Shown here: positions 48,201-56,277 of the stretch, piece by piece
Layout of the letters: every line of letters begins with the position of its first letter
How positions within the stretch are numbered: position 1 is the first letter of the stretch
Assembly: GCF_021647475.1 (NCBI RefSeq)
Contig: NZ_JAKIUR010000002.1
Coordinates: forward strand, 30,978 to 94,977
Origin: Lutibacter sp.
GTDB taxonomy: Bacteria; Bacteroidota; Bacteroidia; Flavobacteriales; Flavobacteriaceae
DNA length: 64,000 bases
Direction: 5' to 3'
Notes under the pieces: model-generated
What the model saw: only the letters and a program-made list of their open reading frames with translations
Database searches by the model: none
Told to the model about the DNA's origin: nothing
Made by a program: the position numbers and the translations under genes

Positions 48201-48340
48201 CCTGTGGTTGAACCATTAGCATAAGTTGTAAAATCTTCAGACCAAATAGTAACTTGTGAAAAGCTATTAATTGCAATAAAAAAAAGGATACTAAAAAGTA
48301 TTTTCTTTAGGAGTTGGGGTTTAAAATACATAATTTTCAT
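42272..48340 (-). CDS. Giant T9SS-secreted LamG / choice-of-anchor D protein
   Basis: A 2022-residue surface or secreted protein. Domains in order: signal peptide (NSFSQ), a jelly-roll region (about 30-178), two choice-of-anchor D Ig-like domains (about 182-430, ending NENPYTF blocks), a GEVED domain (about 437-580, WIDWNQDGDF and YGEVEDYT), a third choice-of-anchor D domain (about 585-705), a region with LKLWLKS and YLAIKYGITLG blocks (about 710-1180), a LamG concanavalin-like domain (about 1190-1345) and a type A T9SS domain (about 1950-2022, GVYIVQLN). It is a tandem paralogue of the next gene upstream. An adhesin or matrix protein is likely; no enzyme active site was seen. Confidence 0.88.
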   Translation of the reverse strand: MKIMYFKPQLLKKILFSILFFIAINSFSQVTIWSEDFTTYANGSTTGVGNKWTTTTTSGIRYFEVRNNEFDARDTNASEQIFATEVIDISAYSNINLSVDVFRVGGVMEPSDYVNVYYKLDGGGEILFTTNGANSDDFPSRTASQSGLNGSTLQIIIRVKNGTGNAEIYGFDNILVQGTSGTAEINIQGNATDIPDGNTVISSTDDTYFGNVDISSGNTAHTFTIQNIGTASLSLTGANPYVVITGDVTEFSLTSTPSATIGASSSTTFNITFNPTSLGSKTATISIANSDSNENPYTFSINGVGISTTPEINVVGNNTTIVDGNTTISTTDDTNFGNVNISSAVLAHTFTIQNLGGIDLVLTNPSPYITISGATTEFTLTANPITPIGSTSSTTFTITFNPTSTGTKTATISIANNDSNENPYTFDIQGVGIIPTYCFSNGDSTAGEYIGRVQLNTIDNSSGAGTTSTGYSDFTAISTNLILNTTHTVTVTKTWTSWSYSEGVSVWIDWNQDGDFSDTGEQVLSSAASTTSSVFNSFTVPSSATLGTTRMRVSMSYDAIPSSCGSFSYGEVEDYTINVTSSSVVEIDVLGNLNSIADGDTTPINSDETDFGTVNAGSTLDHTFTIDNLGNSSTTLNLSGSPIVAISGNATFTVLTQPSSTSIIGGNSLTFVVRFAPTVNGTVTANISIANNDSNENPYNFTIQGTGSAPLTIGPGGVTSDLKLWLKSTSGLGYTNGQAVSLWADQGRGSNATVHTAGQEPTYRDDAAYNVNFNPVVDFDNSAPYSKDVSFTYNNTSTQFLEGVSGYYTQDVFIVLIPDVTVDSTFGFMDVFCGDELPGTDQTDGTGTGLGYYTDRFSGEIISYAVGTTSNGDGYGVAEIGTGNTYNNVGIINPRNNTFGTQQELYYNATNIETTQNDIADFSNVNNSRYWIGRSEGWEASTDARIAEIITYSTRKGDASLTDERNKIQSYLAIKYGITLGSNGTSQDYVDSDGTVIWDQSVNSGFNYDIAGIGRDDASALNQKQSKSVNSDFDGTGQIRGLVTMGLTDIYNTNNENINTNSTTLNDKQFLTWGNNNGNLNFAPNVVSVNLSDGIAGLSTPVSFIGMSRVWKVVEHGGDIPSVKVSIPIAAVRNIYPPGSYLMFISSSGTFDPTSDYRVMSNNGTDISTDYDFNGTKYITFGYAPEYRKPRSINFDGVQDFIEADNTLDLNPSSFTISAWIKREAGSTNTTILSKRDDNPFTTGYDFKINASNKFEVVWKNGTTNTITSNTTIPQDEWHQVAITYTNGTAKLYIDGVLDITDNSLSNPTNNSQTFLIAASDKSAPTAFFNGNIDEIRVWNTELTIDQLHYIMNQEIEDISNFTDGSIIPETVTKNEVSTIPWSDLEVYYPMSGYAYTNINDDSGNYHSGAIRNLDTVDWQTAPLPYQSTIDGNWDTPATWLNNTVQTLPNTTSIVNGSEITWNIVETNNHVNTTRDVTVLGLKVNTNELSVNADNSLVVSHYLLINGVVDLDGESQLIQTTGSDFDAASTGYLERDQQGEGNLYRYNDWSSPVYSGNDGKNYATVFDVLRDGTNPNSPGPITYVSGYNGSLSPLTLSTYWMYKYANLPDDSYSSWDHIGNTGAIYAGEGFLMKGTGAPGSPDQNYVFEGKPNNGTINLTIAAGNDYLVGNPYPSAIDAYQFIDDNPDITGPLYFWEHYGGDTHNLAGYQAGYATLTKSGGVLAAAHPSVSNLGSATKTPGRYVPVSQGFFVYSSTGGTIHFNNGQRIFVKEAVGTSVFMKTAKGKGSKTTKTKTPEIDTRSKFRIGFNAPKIDHRQLLLTIDKNTTDAVDWGYDGEIYEIFGDDMYWLIGDKKYVIQATNIISKEKEIPLGIQLSESGKITIKIDALENVDENTKLYIKDKLTGETYDITNQPFETNLEAGNYADRFVLAFQPKLLSIDEVTLNKGVKIYMNNSSSELNIEKIADINIQSIILYNYLGQVVNSWKSDINNRYMYLPVNTSTGVYIVQLNTLKGTITKKIIIE

Positions 48341-48466
48341 AATTTGGGTAATGCAATAATACTATTTTAATTTTAATTATAAAAACATTTATAAAGCCCA
48401 ATAAATGAATAGAATATGTTTACTTGTAAATGGTATAATTTTTTACATAAATGGTTTGTGCTAATT

Positions 48467-51400
48467 TTAGTTAATTGCTATTTTTTTAGTTGTTTTACCT
48501 GTATTTGTTTGTAATTCAACTAAATACACTCCTGGGGTAACATTAGTGTTTAGCTGTATGTTTTCAGAAGCCAAATTAGAATTCCACATTTTTATTTTTT
48601 GACCTAGCATATTATATAAAATTACTTTTTTTATGATTTTTAATTTTGGGTTTTTAATTATAATTGACTTACTATTATTATCCATAAAAACTAATAAACC
48701 TGATTTTAAGTTCTCATTATCAACACTTAACGTACTATTTGTTTTAAAAGTTATTACATATTTATTTAAATATTCACCTGGTGGTAACGTTGTTTGGTAA
48801 GGTCCTGCCGATAAATCATAAAGTTGGTTTAAATCTTTATCTTTTAAATATACCTTTAAATTATCTGTAATATTTTCAAGAGAGTCTATTTTTATGGTAA
48901 TAGCTCCACCCGCTACCGAAACTATACCAAGTGGTATTTCCTTATCAACAGAAACGGTGTTTGTAGCTTGAATAACATATTTTTTATCAGCAATAGTCCA
49001 ATACATATCATCATCAAAAATTTGATAAATTTCAGCATCATAGCCCCAATCTACAGCATCGGTTGTATTTTCATCAATGGTTAATAAAATTTGCCTATGA
49101 TCAATTTGAGGAGCATCAAAACCTATTCTATATTTTGGTCTAGTATCTGCTGTTGCGGTTGTTTTGTTTTCTATATCAGTTGTTTTTTGTTTATTATTCG
49201 CTTTCATAAATACTGAATTTCCAGAAGCTTCTGTTTCAAAAACACGTTGACTATTCTTAAAAATTATGGTACCTCCATTAGCATCTCCTTGTACAAAAAA
49301 TCCTTGGCTTACAGGCAAATATTGTTCTGGCATTTTTGTTGCCGAACCAGATGAACTTACACTTGGATGAGCAGTAGCCAAAACACCACCTGCTAAACTA
49401 TATGTAGCATAACCTGCTTGATAATCGGCTAGATTATGAGAATCTCCTCCATAATGTTCCCAATAATAAATGGTACCTGTTATGGAAGCGGTTCCTGTTG
49501 GACCGTTATCTATAATAAATTGCTTAGAATCTATTGCTGAAGGATATGGGTTTCCCACTAAATAATCATTTGTACCTGAAACTGTTACAGAAACATCTCC
49601 ATTATTTGGCTTCCCTACAAAAACGTAGTTTTGATCTGGAGAACCTGGAGCTCCTGTTCCTTTCATTAAAAATCCTTCACCCGATTTCATTGTTCCTGTA
49701 CTTCCTATTTGCTGCCAAGAACTATAATCTCCATCCGGAGCATCTGCATATTTATACATCCAATACGTGCTTAGTTGAATTGGTGGCCCTTGAGCACCAT
49801 CATAACCAGAAACATAAGTTATTGGTCCTGGAGAACTTGGATTTGTACCATCTCGTAATACGTCAGCTATAGAAAACGGTGTTCCTTTAGCAGTTCCTGT
49901 TTTAATTACTGGCGATGACCAATCGTTATATCTGTATAAATTTCCATTTCCTTGTTGGTCTCGTTCTAAATACCCAGTACTTGCATTATCAAAATCACTT
50001 CCATCTGTTTGTATTAATTGAGATTCACCATCTAAATCTATCACTCCGTTTAATACTAAATAATGGGTAATGGTTAAAGAATTATCTGCATTTACTGAAA
50101 GTTCATTTATATTGTTTTTTAAACCTAAAACGGTAACATTTCTTGTAGTATTTACATTGTTGTTAGTTTCTACAATATTCCAATCTACTTTTGTGCCATT
50201 TATAGTTGTATTTGGTAAATATTGAACCGTGTTATTTAACCATGTTGCAGCGGTATCCCAATTTCCATTTGTGGTACTTTCATAAGGAAGTGGTGCTGTT
50301 TGTGTTTCAACCACTTTTTTATCTTTAGTTAAATATTTAATACGTGCCCAATTTTTATTGTTTGAATTGTCTTCTACCGTAGTTCCATAAAACGAATTCA
50401 TATCATAATACGCTTTTAAATCGCTCCATAAACGACTACCAATATCATTTTTAGTGATAGATTGAGGAATAATTACCCCATTTACATTCGTTCCAAATCC
50501 TTCAATTTCCTGATTCATTATATAATGAATTTCATCAATTGTTAATGCCGAATTCCAAATTCTAACCTCATCAACGGCTCCGTTAAAAGAGGCGAGGCTG
50601 TATTTATTGGTGTATAAAGCTCCAATGGTAAACCGTTGAGAATTGCTACTAGGATTTGGCAACGAATTTACTGTTTTATCTAAAATACCATCTAAATATA
50701 AACTTGCTGTTCCTGCAGAAAAAGTTAATGCAATATGATGCCATTTATTATCAATAGTATTTGTTGAAGTTATTTGTGTACTTCCATTCCAATCTACTTG
50801 AATATTATTTCCTGCAGTTACTTTAAAATTATAACCTGTTCCTTTAGAGATGAAAGTACCACCAGTTCCATTATTTTTAATCCACGCTGAAACTGTAAAA
50901 TTAGAAGTTAATTCTAAATTTTTATCGCCTAATAAAAACTCACCTGTTGAAAAATCTATTCTTCGTTTTGCAACGTTTCGTGTAGCTTTTGCAAAGGTAA
51001 AATATTTAGTTCCATCAAAATCGTACCAAACTTCAGAATTTGAACCGTTTGTGGTAAGCGGAATAACATCAATAATATTAGTTGCTCCAAAACTTGCATT
51101 ATCTGATACCACCAAGGTATATTCTTCATTAGCAGCTAAAGGAATATTGCCTGTTAAACTTGTTGTAGGGATTGAAACCATTACTTCAGGAACGTCATTT
51201 TGACTTTCAATAATTTTCCATTTTCTAGAAACTGGGGTAAAAGTTGTGGTTGAACTGCTTAAATTTATACTATGACTTATTTCAGATAAAGTATTGAACG
51301 CTGCGTTATTATTACCCCAAACTAAAAAATCTTTATCGGTATTAAAACTATTTGTATTGGCATTATTTGTGGTTGCTATTTCGCCTAAACCAATAGCTAC

Positions 51401-53332
51401 TAAACTACTTGAATTTACACTTTTAGATTGTTTTTGATATAATCTTGAAGCATCATCTTCTCCAATTCCGGCTATGTCATAGTTAAACCCAGTATTAGCG
51501 GTTACATCCCAAATTTTATTTCCATCAGAATTTGTGTAATTAATGGCGGTTCCGTTTACTCCTAAAGTAATGCCATATTTTATAGCTAAATAACTTTGCA
51601 CATTACTTCTTTGAATGTCTGATAGTCTTGATTCATAGGTAATTATTTCTCCTACTCTTGCATCTAAACTTCCTGACCAGCCTTCACTTCTTCCTATCCA
51701 ATATTGACTATTAGATACATTAATAAAGGAAGATGGTTCATTTATTGTGTTTACCTGATCATTTGCATTAAAAAATAATTCTTGATTTGAAATGCTTGCA
51801 TTATTTCTCGCATTAATTATTCCTACATTATCATAAACCGCAGTAGCACTTAAATTTGTAACTCCATATCCGGTAGCTGTTGGTGGAGTTCCGGAAGTAG
51901 TTCCTATTGCATAGGTTAATACTTCTCCGTTAAACCTTGCCGTATAAGCTCCATAACCAATTCCTGTAGCATCCGTTTCTTGCGTAGTAGGTTGATAATC
52001 TCCACAAAAAATATCATTACTAGCTACTGATGAAGTAATTGGTACGTCAGGAATTAAAACCACAAACATATCTTGAGAATAAAAACCTGAAGTTCCTCTT
52101 AAATATTGCCTAGTATTATCATTATCCGTATAAACCTGTGGCGTTGTATTATAATTATTTGTAAAATCAACTACAGCATTAAAATTGATATTGTCTGTAG
52201 CATTATTTTTATAGACAGGAGCTCCTGTATTGGTTGGTTTAATAGCATCACTGCCATTAGCTTGGGTGTACCAAGTATTTACTGCTGTATTATTTGCAAC
52301 AGTAGTTGTTCCGTCTAATAAATCTGAGCGAAGCCATAATTTTAAATTTGTTTTTACACCTCCAGGACCAGCTGCTAAAGGAGCAACTCCTGTTCCTTGA
52401 ATAGTAAAGTTATATGGGTTTTCATTTGAATCATTATTTGCTATTGAAATACTTGCAGTAACCGTCCCTACAACTGTAGGTGCGTATTTAACTACAAATG
52501 TTAAAGAATTTCCTCCAATTATTGAAGAAGATGAAGGTTGTGTTAAAACGGTAAAAGCAGCATTTCCACTTATAGCAACTATTGGTGTTCCTGTTAAATT
52601 TAATGTAGTAGTGGCATTTCCTAAGTTTGTAATTGTAAAAGTATGGTTAACTGTTGAGCCTGTACCTACCGAACCGAAATTAGTATCATCAGTAGAGCTT
52701 GGCGTTGTATCTCCATCATTAATGGTATTTCCTAATCCTGTAATATTGATTTCTTGAACATTTGCTATAAAACCAGTTACTTTAACATTATCAAAAGCTA
52801 TATCACCTCTCCAACTATTAGCTCTAGTAGCTTTAAATCGTATTTGTACGGTATTTCCTTGATAAGGAGTCAAATCAACAGTTGCAGACAACCAATTATT
52901 TTGTGATGAATTTTGGCTTCCGGTTTTTGTGAAAATTACGGTATTCCAACCGCCTCCGTTAACGTTTATTTCTGTATCTAAAGTTCCAACATCAGAAGTA
53001 GAACTGCTACTGTACATGTGATAATCAAATGTTAATGTTGGACTTGTATAAGAAGTTAAATCAATTGTTGGGCTTGTAATTATAGCTATATCTCCATTGG
53101 CTCTTGGGCTTGACATTTCAGCATACAAATACCAGCTACCTGAAGATGCTACATTTGGACCTGTGCCATTTGATGGTGTTCCACCAGATTGCCTAGTCCA
53201 ATCAAAATTATCAGCGGAGCTTTGAGTCCAACCATCTAGGTTAGATTCAAAATTTGCTTGATGGATAGTTGTTTGAGCGTAATTAATAAATGTAAAACAA
53301 CTTATTAGTAATGAAAGTATTGTTTTTTTCAT
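48467..53332 (-). CDS. Giant T9SS-secreted LamG protein (paralogue)
   Basis: A 1621-residue protein. Domains: signal peptide (FINYAQ), a MAM-like jelly-roll (about 20-190), one choice-of-anchor D domain (about 193-315), the same LKLWLRS/YLAIKYGITLG region (about 325-780), LamG (about 790-950), a long shared region with YLERDQQG, YRYNDWSSPV and FLMKGTGAPGSPDQNYVF blocks, and a T9SS type A domain (about 1550-1621, GVYLVELQ). Its last 1300 residues align block by block with the 2022-residue neighbour, which has extra anchor-D and GEVED domains at the N-terminus. Tandem duplication followed by domain gain or loss is inferred. Confidence 0.88.
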   Translation of the reverse strand: MKKTILSLLISCFTFINYAQTTIHQANFESNLDGWTQSSADNFDWTRQSGGTPSNGTGPNVASSGSWYLYAEMSSPRANGDIAIITSPTIDLTSYTSPTLTFDYHMYSSSSTSDVGTLDTEINVNGGGWNTVIFTKTGSQNSSQNNWLSATVDLTPYQGNTVQIRFKATRANSWRGDIAFDNVKVTGFIANVQEINITGLGNTINDGDTTPSSTDDTNFGSVGTGSTVNHTFTITNLGNATTTLNLTGTPIVAISGNAAFTVLTQPSSSSIIGGNSLTFVVKYAPTVVGTVTASISIANNDSNENPYNFTIQGTGVAPLAAGPGGVKTNLKLWLRSDLLDGTTTVANNTAVNTWYTQANGSDAIKPTNTGAPVYKNNATDNINFNAVVDFTNNYNTTPQVYTDNDNTRQYLRGTSGFYSQDMFVVLIPDVPITSSVASNDIFCGDYQPTTQETDATGIGYGAYTARFNGEVLTYAIGTTSGTPPTATGYGVTNLSATAVYDNVGIINARNNASISNQELFFNANDQVNTINEPSSFINVSNSQYWIGRSEGWSGSLDARVGEIITYESRLSDIQRSNVQSYLAIKYGITLGVNGTAINYTNSDGNKIWDVTANTGFNYDIAGIGEDDASRLYQKQSKSVNSSSLVAIGLGEIATTNNANTNSFNTDKDFLVWGNNNAAFNTLSEISHSINLSSSTTTFTPVSRKWKIIESQNDVPEVMVSIPTTSLTGNIPLAANEEYTLVVSDNASFGATNIIDVIPLTTNGSNSEVWYDFDGTKYFTFAKATRNVAKRRIDFSTGEFLLGDKNLELTSNFTVSAWIKNNGTGGTFISKGTGYNFKVTAGNNIQVDWNGSTQITSTNTIDNKWHHIALTFSAGTASLYLDGILDKTVNSLPNPSSNSQRFTIGALYTNKYSLASFNGAVDEVRIWNSALTIDEIHYIMNQEIEGFGTNVNGVIIPQSITKNDIGSRLWSDLKAYYDMNSFYGTTVEDNSNNKNWARIKYLTKDKKVVETQTAPLPYESTTNGNWDTAATWLNNTVQYLPNTTINGTKVDWNIVETNNNVNTTRNVTVLGLKNNINELSVNADNSLTITHYLVLNGVIDLDGESQLIQTDGSDFDNASTGYLERDQQGNGNLYRYNDWSSPVIKTGTAKGTPFSIADVLRDGTNPSSPGPITYVSGYDGAQGPPIQLSTYWMYKYADAPDGDYSSWQQIGSTGTMKSGEGFLMKGTGAPGSPDQNYVFVGKPNNGDVSVTVSGTNDYLVGNPYPSAIDSKQFIIDNGPTGTASITGTIYYWEHYGGDSHNLADYQAGYATYSLAGGVLATAHPSVSSSGSATKMPEQYLPVSQGFFVQGDANGGTIIFKNSQRVFETEASGNSVFMKANNKQKTTDIENKTTATADTRPKYRIGFDAPQIDHRQILLTIDENTTDAVDWGYDAEIYQIFDDDMYWTIADKKYVIQATNTVSVDKEIPLGIVSVAGGAITIKIDSLENITDNLKVYLKDKDLNQLYDLSAGPYQTTLPPGEYLNKYVITFKTNSTLSVDNENLKSGLLVFMDNNSKSIIIKNPKLKIIKKVILYNMLGQKIKMWNSNLASENIQLNTNVTPGVYLVELQTNTGKTTKKIAIN

Positions 53333-53375
53333 AACATAGGGGTTTGAGATGTTATTGTAAAAACTATTTATGTAA

Positions 53376-53540
53376 CTCGTTGTGCACTTTGACTCTTTAA
53401 ATATATATTCGTCAGTTCGAGCCTGCCTGACGGCAAGTCAGGTAATTTTTGATAAAAAACCTATTCTCGATACTAATTTTAAGCCTAAAAAGGCTTAAAT
53501 TCACTCGAATTGACGAAATTTTATCATAATGCATAACGGG
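53376..53540. repeat. Dispersed hairpin repeat, copy E
   Basis: It starts CTCGTTGTGCACTTTGACTC and ends TTATCATAATGCATAACGGG. The arms CGTCAGTTCGAG and CACTCGAATTGACG pair, and the inner AGCCTAAAAAGGCTT block is present. A nested palindrome, CCTGCCTGACGGCAAGTCAGG, sits at about 53424-53444, as in copy A. It lies in the gap upstream of the 1621-residue T9SS gene. Confidence 0.8.
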
Positions 53541-53631
53541 TTATTTATGTAGTATTATTATAGATTTATTTTTTTAATTAACCATTGTTAATTTTAATTT
53601 AAACACCAATATAAATTCTTTAAAAACAAAT

Positions 53632-53709
53632 TTATATTTTGGAATTTTGGGTTTTTAAATGTTTCTGTAAGATAACCGAATTGGGTAAAAAAAGTAATTG
53701 TATTTTCAT
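53632..53709 (-). other. Possible remnant of a T9SS gene start (25-codon frame)
   Basis: A short frame starting MKIQLLFLPN is preceded by CAAAACCCCTAATATT, resembling the CAAACCCCTATGTT leader directly before the ATG of the 1621-residue T9SS gene at 53332. No further coding sequence follows. The rest of the gap 53541-53824 shows nothing else recognisable. A truncated duplicate of the upstream region is possible; it may also be chance in AT-rich DNA. Confidence 0.3.
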
Positions 53710-53824
53710 AATATTAGGGGTTTTGAATGGACTAAATTATTAATTATTAATTAATTATCCTAATATATTGCTTTATTTGTTTGACAAACAGTATAATTTT
53801 TAGTGTAAATGGTGTTTTATATCG

Positions 53825-56275
53825 TTAATTATTTATCAATAATGAAATTGAAATATTTCGGCCTGCATTGCTTATAGAAGATGCAAATTCTTTATAATGA
53901 ATATCAAAAATATTATCTAATTTTAGATATGCTGTTATGCTATTATTAAATCTATAATTGGTGTTTATATTAAATATACTCCAACTTGGATTTCCTTCAT
54001 AAAAATTAGTTTTTGGATTAAACGGAGTTTGCTCTACATTATCAATTCCTTCAACTAAATTATAATCTTTTAATTTTTTTTGAGCGTTAAATCTCCAATT
54101 TATACTTGCTTGAAATTTATTTTTTTGATATCCTATTTCAAAAGAACCAAACAATGGCGGGATAGAAGATAATGGTAAATGAGTATCATATGCTTTTCCT
54201 TTAGTATAAGTCAAAGATGCTTTTGAAGTTAAATAGTTATTGATTTTTCCTGTAAAACTGTACGTTCCGCCTAAAATATAAGCATTCCCTTTATTTACAT
54301 TAGCAACAACATTTCCTTCTTCTCCATCATAAATTATTGTACTAGAGTTGTTAATTTTAAAATAATCTCTTGTAATATAGTTGTTTAACAAAATGTAGTA
54401 CGTGCTTAAACTCATACTAAACTTTCTGTTATTAAAATACTTTAATCCATTAATTTCAAAATTATAAGCATATTCAGGTTTTAAATTTATATTTGGTACG
54501 GTTACATTTCCATTCTTTTCTCTAATTTTACCAACATCATCTATGTTTGGAGCTCTAAACCCTGATGAAATTAAACTATTTAATTGCCAGTTTTTTGAAG
54601 GTTTATAAGCATAGCCAATAGTTGCTGTTACGGCTGAATTATTTATAGCTATTTTTGATTTTGGTAACGTAATAAAAGTATTGTCAATCCATTTTGCGTT
54701 TAAAAAATTGGAGCTATAACGAATTCCCGTATTCAAAGTCGATTTTGTACTTAAATCCTGTCTATAATTTATATATGAAGCTAAACTTGTGTAATTACTT
54801 CCTCCATCAGGATATCTTGATTGTACATCAAAATTGCCATTAAAGCCAATAATAGTATTTCCTACAACATCCAATGTTTTTCCATAAGCATTTGAATTTA
54901 CTTTGTTGTATGCAAATTCAAATCCATAGGACAAAATACGATTATCTTCTTTTGTTAATGGCACAAAAAAATCGCCATTTAAACTAATCACATCCACGTT
55001 TTCTTTTCTATAAGAACGTTTTAAACTAGAAAATTTTCGTTGAATTCTAGATTCTTTACTATTTTGATAAGCCGCAGTAATTGTTCCTTTTTTTAACCAT
55101 TTATTATTCGGATTAATTTTTAATTGTGAGGAAAGTAATAATCTATTTTGCGGTCCATAATGCCATTCTGCAAATTTTAAAGTTCCATTTTTATATTCAT
55201 TTAATTTATCAAATCTGTTAATATTAGATGAAGTTGTATATTGAAAATTAAAAATTAAAATCTCTTTTTTTGATAAAGGAAATACTAATTTTTGTAAAAT
55301 ATCTGTTTGATTATACGCTGTGTTCTTTTGAATATTTGGGTTTGAATTAACCACTGGATTAGGATTATAATATGTATTTGTGTTGTTTGAATATTCAAAT
55401 ACTTTTCCCCAATTTTTGTAACCGTGATTACGAGATTTTCCCATTTTTAAATCTCCAAATTTACTATACGATACATTGGTATAAGATGCCCATTTTTTAA
55501 ATCGTAATTCAATACTTTCAGAAGTTGTAAACTCATTATTTATAGTGCTAAATCGGTTATAAACAGAAGTATTTACTTGATTTTTAGCACTTATTTTCGG
55601 TGTTTTAGTGTAATAGTGAATAACACCGCCCAAAGCATCAGAACCATAAATTACTGATGACGGTCCAAAAATAACTTCAACTCTGTCTAAAATATTTGGC
55701 GAAACGGTGATTGAATTTTGTAAATGTCCTGTTCTGTAAATGGCGTTATTCATTCTAACGCCATCTACCACTAACAAAACTTTATTAGCTTCCATACCTC
55801 TCAAAACTGGACTTCCGCCTCCAAATTGAGATTTTTGAACTCTAATACCAGCCATATTTGCTAGTAAATCTGCCGAGGTTTGAGGTGCCATTTTAACAAT
55901 ATTCTCTTTTGCAATTACATCAATTTGTTCGGCTATTCTTCTTCGTTGTTCTTTACCTTTTGAAGCTGATAAAATAATTTCATTTAATTCCTCTGCTTTT
56001 TTATGAAGATATACGGTATAATCTAAAACCTTTAAATCTCTTTTTAAAATATCATATTCAATAAAAGATAAATGATTAAAGGATATAACATCCTTTGGTG
56101 TAAATTTAGATAAATCGGCTATTCCTTTTTTATTAGTATATATCAATTTAGAATTGTCATCATTAAAAATAGCAACATTTTCTATCGGAAACTTAGTTCC
56201 AAATTCCAATACTTTTACTTTTTGGGCTTTAGCTGATATCGAAAAAATTAAAATAAAAAATAAAAACTTATTCAT
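53825..56275 (-). CDS. TonB-dependent outer-membrane receptor
   Basis: An 816-residue receptor with signal peptide (SISAKAQ), a short carboxypeptidase-regulatory-like domain (about 18-95), a plug (about 110-220; GGGSPVLRGMEANKVLLVVD, IYRTGHLQNS, GSDALGGVIHYYTK) and a barrel ending AGRNISISLLINN. The plug pattern is seen in the hemoglobin/heme and related siderophore-receptor group, so a metal complex is plausible but not shown. Its start codon lies 2 bp from the recO stop, suggesting co-transcription with recO and porZ. Confidence 0.9.
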   Translation of the reverse strand: MNKFLFFILIFSISAKAQKVKVLEFGTKFPIENVAIFNDDNSKLIYTNKKGIADLSKFTPKDVISFNHLSFIEYDILKRDLKVLDYTVYLHKKAEELNEIILSASKGKEQRRRIAEQIDVIAKENIVKMAPQTSADLLANMAGIRVQKSQFGGGSPVLRGMEANKVLLVVDGVRMNNAIYRTGHLQNSITVSPNILDRVEVIFGPSSVIYGSDALGGVIHYYTKTPKISAKNQVNTSVYNRFSTINNEFTTSESIELRFKKWASYTNVSYSKFGDLKMGKSRNHGYKNWGKVFEYSNNTNTYYNPNPVVNSNPNIQKNTAYNQTDILQKLVFPLSKKEILIFNFQYTTSSNINRFDKLNEYKNGTLKFAEWHYGPQNRLLLSSQLKINPNNKWLKKGTITAAYQNSKESRIQRKFSSLKRSYRKENVDVISLNGDFFVPLTKEDNRILSYGFEFAYNKVNSNAYGKTLDVVGNTIIGFNGNFDVQSRYPDGGSNYTSLASYINYRQDLSTKSTLNTGIRYSSNFLNAKWIDNTFITLPKSKIAINNSAVTATIGYAYKPSKNWQLNSLISSGFRAPNIDDVGKIREKNGNVTVPNINLKPEYAYNFEINGLKYFNNRKFSMSLSTYYILLNNYITRDYFKINNSSTIIYDGEEGNVVANVNKGNAYILGGTYSFTGKINNYLTSKASLTYTKGKAYDTHLPLSSIPPLFGSFEIGYQKNKFQASINWRFNAQKKLKDYNLVEGIDNVEQTPFNPKTNFYEGNPSWSIFNINTNYRFNNSITAYLKLDNIFDIHYKEFASSISNAGRNISISLLINN

Positions 56276-56277
56276 TT

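Noticed and set aside
49534..49872. Plus-strand frame of 112 codons inside the 1621-residue T9SS gene
   Set aside because: It is antisense to a well-supported coding sequence and its composition is a mirror of that gene.
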